DNA of 64,000 nt from DASUNP01 sp963728545 (GTDB taxonomy: Bacteria > Acidobacteriota > Blastocatellia > UBA7656): positions 2,232,001 to 2,296,000 of the forward strand of contig CAVSKO010000002.1 of the NCBI GenBank assembly GCA_963728545.1, read 5' to 3'. The notes below the pieces were generated by a model, which did no database searches, was not told the DNA's origin, and saw only the letters and a program-made list of their open reading frames with translations. Below, in pieces: positions 52,185 through 59,477 of this stretch (positions within the stretch are counted from its first letter, which is position 1; each line of letters opens with the position of its first letter). A program made the translations under genes and the position numbers.

Positions 52185-54870
52185 CGACCTGACGGCAGAA
52201 CGCTGGAAAAAGATTAAAGAGTTGTTCCTCGCTGCCCTTGAGCGCGAGGCAGACGAGCGCACAGGGTTTCTGGACGAAGTCTGCAATGGCGATGACGATC
52301 TGCGACGCGAAGTCGAGTCTCTGCTTGCAGAGCACGACCAACCCGACAACTTAATTGACAGGCCCGCATTCGAAATCACCGCCGATTTGCTTGTGACCGA
52401 TGAGCTTCCATCTGCGATAGGCCGTATCATCGGCCCTTACAAGATCACAAAACAAATAGGTCGAGGCGGGATGGGTGAGGTCTATCTAGCTCAAGACACC
52501 CGCCTTGGTCGCCGTGTAGCCCTCAAGCTGCTTCCCTCACACTTCACTATCGACAGGGACCGCCTGCGCCGCTTCAAGCAAGAGGCGCGCGCCGCTTCTG
52601 CGCTCAATCATCCTAATATAATCACTATTCATGAGGTCGGGCAGGTAGACGCGGCGCACTTCATCGCCACAGAGTTCATCGAAGGCCATACGCTTCGTTC
52701 ATCTATCGGGGAAGCTGGAATGAAGTCTGCCGAAGCGATTGATGTCGCCATCCAAGTGGCGAGCGCGCTAAGAGCAGCGCACGAAGCAGGAATAGTTCAT
52801 CGAGACATAAAGCCCGAAAACATAATGGTCAGGCCGGACGGCTACGTCAAAGTACTCGACTTCGGGCTGGCGAAGCTGACCGAGCGCAACGCGATGACAG
52901 ATGACACGGGCGTAAGCTTCACAGCAATAGAAACAGATCCGGGCGTTGTGATGGGGACGGTCAGCTATATGTCACCAGAGCAGGCGCGCGGGCTAGCGAT
53001 GGATGAGCGGACAGACATATTCAGCCTGGGGGTGGTGCTGTACGAGATGATCGCAGGCCGCGTGCCGTTTGAGGGCGCTACGATGAGCGATGTCATCGTA
53101 GCGATACTGGAAAAGCAGCCTCCTGCCCTTTCAACATACACAACCGACGCGCCCGCTGAAATAGAGGCGAGCATCAATAAGGCTCTGGAAAAAAAGAGAG
53201 AAGACCGCTACCAAACGGCGAAGGAGATGCTGGATGATCTGAGAAAGCTGAAGCAGGACCTGGAGATTCAAGCCCGTATTGAAAGCAGTGCGGCGGAAGA
53301 GTTGCCGGCCGGGGTTCGGATGAGGGCGAGCAGCGAGCAAGCGTCAGCCGCAACAGCCACGGCGGTCACAGCAACGAACGCCGCGCATATCACAGGCAGA
53401 ATCAAGCTACACAAAAGAGGTGTGATGATTGCGCTCATGGCGCTCTTGTTGATTGCATCTGTCATTGCCGGAGTGCTTTTGCTTGCTGTGCCTGCCAAAA
53501 CGATAGACTCGATAGCAGTCATGCCTTTCGCCAATGCCAGCAATGATCCGAACACTGACTATCTGCCGGACGGGGTTACAGAAAGCCTGATTAATAGCTT
53601 ATCTCTCCTGCCCGGGCTAAAGGTGATGGCACGCGGCACGGTCTTTACTTATAAAGGTCGTGAAGTTGACCCTAGAAAGATCGGAGAGGATCTGAAAGTC
53701 CAAGCAGTAGTAATGGGAAGGATTCTGCAGAGAGGGCAGATGTTAACCGTTACAGCGGAGCTAGTCGACACGAGCGACGGTTCACAACTGTGGGGGAAGC
53801 AGTACAACACCACCCCTTCAGAAATCCTCGCTGTGCAGGAAAGTATCTCGCAAGATATAACGGATAAGCTTGGTGTAAGCGACGAGCAGAAGAAACGACT
53901 GGCAAAACGCTACACCGAGAACACCGAAGCCTACCAGCTTTATCTGAGGGGGCGTTACCATTGGAACAAAAGGACCAAAGATAGCCTCAGCAAAAGCATA
54001 GACTACTTTCAAGAGGCGATAGAAAAAGACCCGGCCTACGGGCTGGCCCACGCCGGGATTGCCGACGCATACATCATACTGGGAAACTATCAATATCTCG
54101 CGCCGGCAGACGCTTACCCGAAAGCGGAGGCGGCAGCAAAGATGGCGTTGAAGATCAACGATACGCTCGCCGAAGCCCATACCTCGTTAGCGCACGTAAA
54201 GCACAGGTATTTTTGGGACTGGGCAGGCGCCGAAGCAGAATTCAGACGCGCGATTGAGCTTAACCCTACTTACCCGCCCGCTCATCAGTGGTACGCCATT
54301 TTATTGAGCTATATGGGGCGGAAGGAAGAGGCAATCGAGGAGGCCAAATTATCACAGAAGCTCGACCCGCTATCACTAACAATAAACTCCGGACTCGGCT
54401 GGAATTACTATTTTGCGCGCCGGTACAACGAGGCCATCGCGGTTTATGAGAAGACGCTCGAACTCGATACTAACTTCGTTACGGCGCACGGGTATATCGG
54501 AATGGCGTACGAGGCAAAGGGCATGCACGAACAGGCGATTGCCAGCTTTCAGAAGGCTTTGCAATTGCAAAACCGCCCCGAATACCTGGCATGGCTTGGG
54601 CACGTGTATGCGATGTCAGGTAGAAGAGAAAAGGCAGAGAAGATGCTTGAAGAATTGAAGAGCCTGTCCAGGCAAAGCTACGTATCAGCATATCATATGG
54701 CCTTTTTATATCTCGGCCTGGGCGACAAGGACCGGGCGCTAGAACACCTTGAGCGAGCTTGCGAAGAGCGTTCCAGTTCTATGATCGCACTCAAAGCAGA
54801 TCCCGTATTTGACACTCTTCACACAGACGCGCGTTTTCAAGATCTGATGCAGCGCATGGGCTTTCAATAG
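52177..54870 (+). CDS. Ser/Thr kinase with TolB-like and TPR regions, partner of ECF sigma
   Basis: 897 residues. An N-terminal helical part (1-85, LTAERWKKIKELFLAALERE) precedes the kinase domain at about 88-360: YKITKQIGRGGMGEVYLAQD, RRVALKLLPSHF, IVHRDIKPENIMV, DFGLAKL, GTVSYMSPEQAR. A membrane helix lies near 415-435 (VMIALMALLLIASVIAGVLL). Outside: a TolB-N-like segment at about 442-570 (SIAVMPFANASNDPNTDYLP and RILQRGQMLTVTAELVDTSD) and TPRs to 880. The standard acidobacterial sigma-kinase pair; signal unknown. Confidence 0.92.
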   Translation: MTNDLTAERWKKIKELFLAALEREADERTGFLDEVCNGDDDLRREVESLLAEHDQPDNLIDRPAFEITADLLVTDELPSAIGRIIGPYKITKQIGRGGMGEVYLAQDTRLGRRVALKLLPSHFTIDRDRLRRFKQEARAASALNHPNIITIHEVGQVDAAHFIATEFIEGHTLRSSIGEAGMKSAEAIDVAIQVASALRAAHEAGIVHRDIKPENIMVRPDGYVKVLDFGLAKLTERNAMTDDTGVSFTAIETDPGVVMGTVSYMSPEQARGLAMDERTDIFSLGVVLYEMIAGRVPFEGATMSDVIVAILEKQPPALSTYTTDAPAEIEASINKALEKKREDRYQTAKEMLDDLRKLKQDLEIQARIESSAAEELPAGVRMRASSEQASAATATAVTATNAAHITGRIKLHKRGVMIALMALLLIASVIAGVLLLAVPAKTIDSIAVMPFANASNDPNTDYLPDGVTESLINSLSLLPGLKVMARGTVFTYKGREVDPRKIGEDLKVQAVVMGRILQRGQMLTVTAELVDTSDGSQLWGKQYNTTPSEILAVQESISQDITDKLGVSDEQKKRLAKRYTENTEAYQLYLRGRYHWNKRTKDSLSKSIDYFQEAIEKDPAYGLAHAGIADAYIILGNYQYLAPADAYPKAEAAAKMALKINDTLAEAHTSLAHVKHRYFWDWAGAEAEFRRAIELNPTYPPAHQWYAILLSYMGRKEEAIEEAKLSQKLDPLSLTINSGLGWNYYFARRYNEAIAVYEKTLELDTNFVTAHGYIGMAYEAKGMHEQAIASFQKALQLQNRPEYLAWLGHVYAMSGRREKAEKMLEELKSLSRQSYVSAYHMAFLYLGLGDKDRALEHLERACEERSSSMIALKADPVFDTLHTDARFQDLMQRMGFQ

Positions 54871-54890
54871 ATTTCCCGGCCGGCTCTTTG

Positions 54891-54990
54891 TTTACAGCCG
54901 CGCGAACGTGTTGGTACTGGACGAGCCTACGAATCATCTCGATATTCCTTCGCGCGAGGCGCTCGCGCAGTACACCTGAACGATAATCAC
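54891..54990 (+). pseudogene. fragment of an ABC-F ATPase gene
   Basis: Matches the second ABC domain segment of the ABC-F gene at 50243-50353. Translates as YSRANVLVLDEPTNHLDIPS, REALAQYT and a stop; four codons present in the intact gene are absent. Over the first 28 aligned codons all seven base changes are silent. No start, no rest of the gene. Confidence 0.85.
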
Positions 54991-55061
54991 TACCTCATGC
55001 ATTAGTCCTGCGAATTTATACGTCATGTGTTTTATAGGCGTAAACAACTTTTTTCGCCTTG

Positions 55062-55090
55062 TTGACAAGCAAATCACCGTGGAGTAGTAT
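55062..55090 (+). promoter_or_regulatory. sigma-70-type promoter of the motor-like operon
   Basis: TTGACA (55062-55067) and TAGTAT (55085-55090) with 17 bases between. The transcript would start near 55097 with a leader of about 200 bases before the first gene at 55297. Confidence 0.7.
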
Positions 55091-55296
55091 CTCACGCGTC
55101 GCAGGTTGATAAAATTTCAATTCTTGAGAGGTCACGCTCAAGCTCTTTAGCTCATCTCAAAATCTCTCAACCCATTTCAGTTTCATACTGACGAACGAAT
55201 CTACAATTCTCTACTCCGGTGAGATCGTATCTCTAACTCGATCTCCTTTTCGCAGATTGATGCTGCGAGCAACATTTAGAAAGAAAGTTGATCGTT

Positions 55297-55839
55297 ATGA
55301 AGCGACACATTCAAAACGAGAACAAAGATCACTTCGATCTTCTCCCATTCATAGCCATATTGATGTGTGTGCTGGGATGTTTGCTGCTCGTGACGATGAG
55401 CATCGCCGCACTCAGCATAGGTCCGGGCGTCGGCGAAGGATGGATACCGGCGCAAGGGACTAAAGATTCGGCGAAGATTCCAAGGATGATCGAGTGGGAC
55501 GGCCAGAACGCAATCTTTCACCTCGATGGCGGGCGCAAGGCTTCAGTCAAGTACGACGCCTCAAACATATTTAGCTTCACGCTTCCGGACAACACTCGTA
55601 TAACATTGCCTTCCGCTTCTACATCAGCGAAGGAAGGCGACGGTCCATCGCTCGACGAATTGCTCGGCGATCTGGCTAAAGAAAAGAACACGCACTACGC
55701 GCTGATAGCTGTCAGGCCTTCGGGGTTTGACTCGTTCATACGTTTCGCTTACCTGTTCCGGTCTCGCGACATCCAGATAGGCTACGAGCCGATACAGCAA
55801 GAAAAATCGGTTCGCCTTTTACCCGCAAGGAGGCAGTGA
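55297..55839 (+). CDS. ExbD/TolR-like membrane protein lacking the channel aspartate
   Basis: 180 residues from the ATG at 55297. Short cytoplasmic N-terminus, one membrane helix FDLLPFIAILMCVLGCLLLV (about 14-38), where the ExbD pattern P-L-I-D-V reads P-F-I-A-I: Ala20 replaces the Asp. The remaining 140 residues are outside (FHLDGGRKASVKYDASNIFS, DNTRITLPSASTSAKEGD, FIRFAYLFRSRDIQIGYEPI). Resemblance to ExbD is by topology and the Pro motif; no name is certain. It is one base into the next gene (TGATG), so coupled to it. Confidence 0.78.
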   Translation: MKRHIQNENKDHFDLLPFIAILMCVLGCLLLVTMSIAALSIGPGVGEGWIPAQGTKDSAKIPRMIEWDGQNAIFHLDGGRKASVKYDASNIFSFTLPDNTRITLPSASTSAKEGDGPSLDELLGDLAKEKNTHYALIAVRPSGFDSFIRFAYLFRSRDIQIGYEPIQQEKSVRLLPARRQ

Positions 55840-56507
55840 TGAGAAGGAGACGCGCGCGACAAAGAAGCCACGAGCCATCGCTCGTCCCTTTGGCCGATAT
55901 GTTGACAAACACCGTCGGCATAACGGTATTCATACTCATTTTCACAGTGCTCACGGCCGGGGGCGTGGTAATAGCCAAACGGCTGCCGCTGGAAAAAGAT
56001 ACGGAGGCGGACCCCGTCTACTTTCTTTGCGCGAACGGGCGCATTCTGCCCGTTGATAGCGACACCCTTCAGCACAAGTTTATTGACCCGCTCGGGAAAC
56101 CGACTTCTTACTACGCCGTCGCGGGCTGGGTAGAGCGATTTAACAAGCAGAGGGTCGAAGATGAGTACTTTGTAGTGACGGGCGTGGCCGAGCCTAACTA
56201 TGTCAACCTGGGGTTCTACAAATCGGTCTCGGTCGAAGATACGATAACATTCACGCCGCGCCCCGGCGCGGGCGAAACCGTCGAAGCGCTCCAACAACCG
56301 GATTCGCGGTTCCGCCAGGCGCTGAGGCGTTATGACGCCGGAAAGCAGTTCATATTCTTCTTTGTGCGCCCTGATAGCCTCGACACGTTCACGTCAGCGC
56401 GCGATCTGGTCTTGAGCGAAACGACCTTCACGACGGGCTGGGACCCGCTCGGCCCCGACGATCCGATTCGTTTCGGGTCGAAAGGACGCAGAGCCAAGAT
56501 TCAGTAA
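55839..56507 (+). CDS. ExbD/TolR-like membrane protein with channel aspartate
   Basis: 222 residues; the ATG at 55839 lies 5 bases after AAGGAGG. Basic N-terminus (MRRRRARQRSH), then SLVPLADMLTNTVGITVFIL as the membrane helix, where P-L-A-D-M matches P-L-I-D-V of ExbD with Asp20 kept. About 180 residues outside, with PVYFLCANGRILPVDSDTLQ and RYDAGKQFIFFFVRPDSLDT. Larger than usual ExbD. Forms with its neighbour a natural pair of unequal stator subunits; that pairing is inference. Confidence 0.8.
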   Translation: MRRRRARQRSHEPSLVPLADMLTNTVGITVFILIFTVLTAGGVVIAKRLPLEKDTEADPVYFLCANGRILPVDSDTLQHKFIDPLGKPTSYYAVAGWVERFNKQRVEDEYFVVTGVAEPNYVNLGFYKSVSVEDTITFTPRPGAGETVEALQQPDSRFRQALRRYDAGKQFIFFFVRPDSLDTFTSARDLVLSETTFTTGWDPLGPDDPIRFGSKGRRAKIQ

Positions 56508-56638
56508 TCTATCTTCGGTAAGGTCTTTTAGCAGGTAGGGTCCGTATCATCTCCTGGCTCAAGCCTCGCGGGCGCGCTTCGCTTGAGCGAAGAGAGTTCC
56601 CTCACCGATCTTCTCGGCAACTATAAGGAGGTGCCTCT

Positions 56639-59083
56639 ATGTCTTATGTAAATCAGATGGTTGAATACATGAAGTCTCAGCAATTCGACCGCGTGATTAT
56701 CGAAGATGGTCAGCCGATAATCTTTTACCGCCCGGATGGCTCGACTATCACAAAGAACGATGTTCTGGAACTGGCGCAAATCCATCAACTGCTGGCCGAA
56801 ATAGTTCCGGACCAGTACCAGCCCTCGCTCGCTTCGCGCGCGCCTCTCCTGTTTCAACACCATTATGCCGAAGGTGAGGCTGGCGTGGGAGTGGTTCCTA
56901 CACAAACGGGCCTTTGCGTAAGCATAACCATTAAGGCCCCCTCGACAGTGGTGGCAAATACGGACCCGATCATAGGCACCGCCGAAAAGACCCTTTTGAT
57001 CGGCGCTGCCGGAGAAGTCCAAAATGCTCCGGCGCAGCCCGGCTCAACGCCCGCGCCTGGTCCGGCACCCGGCCCGCCAGCCGAGGCGCCCACGACGACC
57101 CCGTTCGCCGCCGATCAGCCCCGGCAATTGCGCTTCAACCCGGACTTTCCCGCAGAGACGCCGGGGGCTTTGAAATTGTCCGAGCAGCGGCAGAGGTTGA
57201 TGTGCGCAATAATCGGCGCGGGGGCAGGCGTGCTCTCGTCCGTAATGATCTTTCTTGTCGCAAAGCTGTTCAAGCTCAAGACGCTGGAAGAGGTCTTTAA
57301 CATAACTCAGCTGACGACAGTGATACCGATAGCCATTTCGGCGCTCTTTTTCTGGGGGGCCTGCATTTGCATTCTGCGATGGCGACGACTCCGCGCGCTT
57401 GAGCAAAACTCAAGTAAGAGCTTGCTGCTCGACGCGACACAATTCCTGACCCAGACGAGCCCGGCAGAGCTTTCGAAAGAGCTTGAGGGCGAAGGCCCGC
57501 AGTCGAGCCCCTTGCTCAGGCGGCTGCGAGCGGTGCTCCACCAGTGGGAGATTCGCCCGAGCCTTCAGGACGCAGACATAATATTGCAGCAGCACATCGC
57601 CAGCGACGAAGAATCGGTGCAGAGCGGCTATAGCCTTTTGCGTACCTTCATCTGGGCCTTGCCCGTGCTCGGGTTGATCGGGACCGTCATAGGCATATCG
57701 TTCGCCGTGGGGGGCTTTGCAACTTTTCTTGGCGGAAACATCGAAGACGTTAAGATAGTCAAAGAGAATCTCGTAGGCGTTACGGGCGGGTTGTCTTTCG
57801 CCTTTCTGATTACGCTGCACGGGCTGGTCACCTCGCTCTTGATTATGTTTGCAGCCTCGGCACTGCAAAACCGCGAAGAGAAGCTCTACTCCTCAATCGA
57901 GCAGGACATATCGGACATTTTCCTGCCCCGGCTACAGCAGCTCGCCCCTGCGCGCCTGGTTTCGGAAGTCGGCGAGATGGTCAACTGGCGCGAGACTTTG
58001 CAAAAGACCGCCGACAATATATTAGGAGTCGTCGGCGACGAATGCTCGCGGCTGGCCGAAGTGGTCGAAGCGAGGCAGTTTATTTTGCGCGAGCAGATTT
58101 CAGAATGGTCGCAGGCCCTTCGCAAAGAGACCGAGGTCGGGGCTGCGAGGCTGGGAGATGCAGTCAGCAAAGTTGGAACAGAGCTGGCAAATAGCAGCCA
58201 GGATTTCCTCGGTCGCATTACACTCGTGCGCGATACCCTGGATCAGCAGGCCTCTCGCTGGCAAAAGTCAATCGAAGCCCAAACAGACTCTGTCACAGAC
58301 CTTCATAGCCAGATCGTCTCTGCCGTCGCAGGTCAGACGCTCGCCGTGCGCGAGACGGCGGATGTCTTATCGGGGCTTACCGAAGTTACTCGCTCCGCGC
58401 TCGACTCGCAAGCCGCGCTTGAAACGGCTCTGCACAAGCTCGGAGAATCAAACTTTGAGAAACTCTTCGGCGGTTTTATAGAAGCCCTGACTGCGCAGGC
58501 CGGCCAGATTCAGGCCGCCTCGACTTCCGTAAGCGCCCTGTCGGCGGCGACCGAAGAGGCCATGAAATCGCAGGCCGTGTTGCAACAGGCCATGGCAGAA
58601 TTGCAACAGACGAACCTGGAGCAGAGCCGCATCGCCGCCGAGCAGCAGGCGGCGTCGGAGGCAACCATGGCCGAGCAGGCCAGGACCGTGCAGCAAACTG
58701 CCGCTGCGCTAGTCCTCTTTACACAAACCACGAAAGCGGCCCTTGAGTCGCAGGCTTCGCTTCAGGACGCGCTTCGCCGGCTGGGCGAGGCCAATCTTGA
58801 GCAAGCCTTTGTGGGTCTTGCCGGCGCGCTCTCCGACCAGACGCGCAAAGTCGAGCTATCAGCCGATGCGGTCAAAGGGCTTACGCTGATGACTCAGGAG
58901 GTCCTTGCCTCACAGGCCACGCTTCAGATAGCTATCAACCAGTTGAAAGATTCAACCCTTGAGCAGACGCTGGCTTCGTTCAGAGATTCGCTCTCGTCGC
59001 TCGGTCCTGTGCTCTCAAGCTTCCGCGAGCCTTTCGTGCTGCAAGCCGTCCCGGTCGCGAGCAAAGCGCAAGGCGGGGATTAA
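56639..59083 (+). CDS. ExbB/MotA-like membrane protein with long helical tail (ZorA-like layout)
   Basis: 814 residues, behind a perfect TAAGGAGGTG site (56624-56633). Residues 1-110 form an alpha/beta domain faintly like the N-terminal domain of PilT ATPases (FDRVIIEDGQPIIFYRPDGS). After a Pro/Ala linker come helices at about 187-210, 226-247, 336-361 and 383-408. The last two carry the MotA/TolQ/ExbB core (LPVLGLIGTVIGISFAVGGF and TGGLSFAFLITLHGLVTSLL). Residues 410-814 are a long Ala/Gln-rich helical tail with four related repeats anchored on S-Q-A-x-L at 590, 644, 704 and 758. Last gene of the operon. No function is established. Confidence 0.82.
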   Translation: MSYVNQMVEYMKSQQFDRVIIEDGQPIIFYRPDGSTITKNDVLELAQIHQLLAEIVPDQYQPSLASRAPLLFQHHYAEGEAGVGVVPTQTGLCVSITIKAPSTVVANTDPIIGTAEKTLLIGAAGEVQNAPAQPGSTPAPGPAPGPPAEAPTTTPFAADQPRQLRFNPDFPAETPGALKLSEQRQRLMCAIIGAGAGVLSSVMIFLVAKLFKLKTLEEVFNITQLTTVIPIAISALFFWGACICILRWRRLRALEQNSSKSLLLDATQFLTQTSPAELSKELEGEGPQSSPLLRRLRAVLHQWEIRPSLQDADIILQQHIASDEESVQSGYSLLRTFIWALPVLGLIGTVIGISFAVGGFATFLGGNIEDVKIVKENLVGVTGGLSFAFLITLHGLVTSLLIMFAASALQNREEKLYSSIEQDISDIFLPRLQQLAPARLVSEVGEMVNWRETLQKTADNILGVVGDECSRLAEVVEARQFILREQISEWSQALRKETEVGAARLGDAVSKVGTELANSSQDFLGRITLVRDTLDQQASRWQKSIEAQTDSVTDLHSQIVSAVAGQTLAVRETADVLSGLTEVTRSALDSQAALETALHKLGESNFEKLFGGFIEALTAQAGQIQAASTSVSALSAATEEAMKSQAVLQQAMAELQQTNLEQSRIAAEQQAASEATMAEQARTVQQTAAALVLFTQTTKAALESQASLQDALRRLGEANLEQAFVGLAGALSDQTRKVELSADAVKGLTLMTQEVLASQATLQIAINQLKDSTLEQTLASFRDSLSSLGPVLSSFREPFVLQAVPVASKAQGGD

Positions 59084-59098
59084 TAAGCAGCACCTCCC

Positions 59099-59186
59099 TT
59101 GGAGTGCGGGGACTTGTCACCGCTTTTGGGTTAGCTATTACGGCTTCAGCCTGACTCAAAAGCGGTGACAAGTCCCCGCACTCCAA
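59099..59186. repeat. REP-like palindrome, GGAGTGCGGGGACTTGTCACCGC family, copy 1
   Basis: A 30-bp perfect stem (59099-59128 with 59157-59186) and a 28-base loop containing GGTTAGCTATTACGGCTTC. The loop and right arm recur at 63024-63082. Located directly after the motor-like operon. Confidence 0.85.
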
Positions 59187-59220
59187 AAGAAGCAGTCGCA
59201 GTCAATTGCACACCGCTATA

Positions 59221-59251
59221 TTTTCCACACCTTTTCCACAGATTTTCCACA
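59221..59251 (+). promoter_or_regulatory. three TTTTCCACA boxes at 11-bp spacing (DnaA-box-like)
   Basis: Identical 9-mers at 59221-59229, 59232-59240 and 59243-59251, i.e. one per helical turn. They differ from the DnaA consensus TTATCCACA by one base. They end 25 bases before the proposed -35 of dnaE. Confidence 0.65.
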
Positions 59252-59276
59252 AGCTATCTTTTGGCCTCGCTATATA

Positions 59277-59304
59277 TTGCGCATTGCAATAAATTCCCTA
59301 CAAT
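59277..59304 (+). promoter_or_regulatory. candidate dnaE promoter
   Basis: TTGCGC (59277-59282), 16 bases, TACAAT (59299-59304). Fits a sigma-70 promoter moderately well; leader to the ATG at 59478 about 165 bases. Confidence 0.5.
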
Positions 59305-59477
59305 TTGTGGTATACACCAGTGACTCGGCTGTGCTATATTCGCGCGGCGTGGACAATGGCGATCACCTGAGGGTTAATCGAAAAAAGCGTTGAATCTAAT
59401 AAGAGCAGGCACAACTAAATAACGGCTTCGAGCGGGCTTCCCCTACCGCGCAAGCATTTAACAACTCATAAAAAACA

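Larger units (their letters stand above)
54871..55296. other. 426-bp intergenic region with ABC-F remnant and operon leader
   Basis: From left to right it holds the ABC-F fragment (54891-54990), a more AT-rich stretch, a good promoter at 55062-55090, and a leader of about 200 bases with a weak stem GAGATCG / CGATCTC (55221-55245) followed by CTTTT. No complete gene seen. Confidence 0.6.
59084..59477. other. 394-bp intergenic region before dnaE
   Basis: Holds a palindromic repeat (59099-59186), three DnaA-box-like 9-mers (59221-59251), a promoter candidate (59277-59304) and an AT-richer leader of about 170 bases. No small gene is apparent. Confidence 0.6.

Noticed and set aside
55297..59083. 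A complete Zorya defence system
   Set aside because: Only a motor-like trio is present. There is no ZorC, ZorD or ZorE homologue nearby (next genes are dnaE and a sigma/kinase pair), and the small subunits lack an OmpA-like domain.
59190..59477. Chromosomal replication origin
   Set aside because: Three DnaA-like boxes and AT-rich sequence exist, but dnaA, dnaN, gyrB and the usual box number are missing; regulation of dnaE is the simpler reading.
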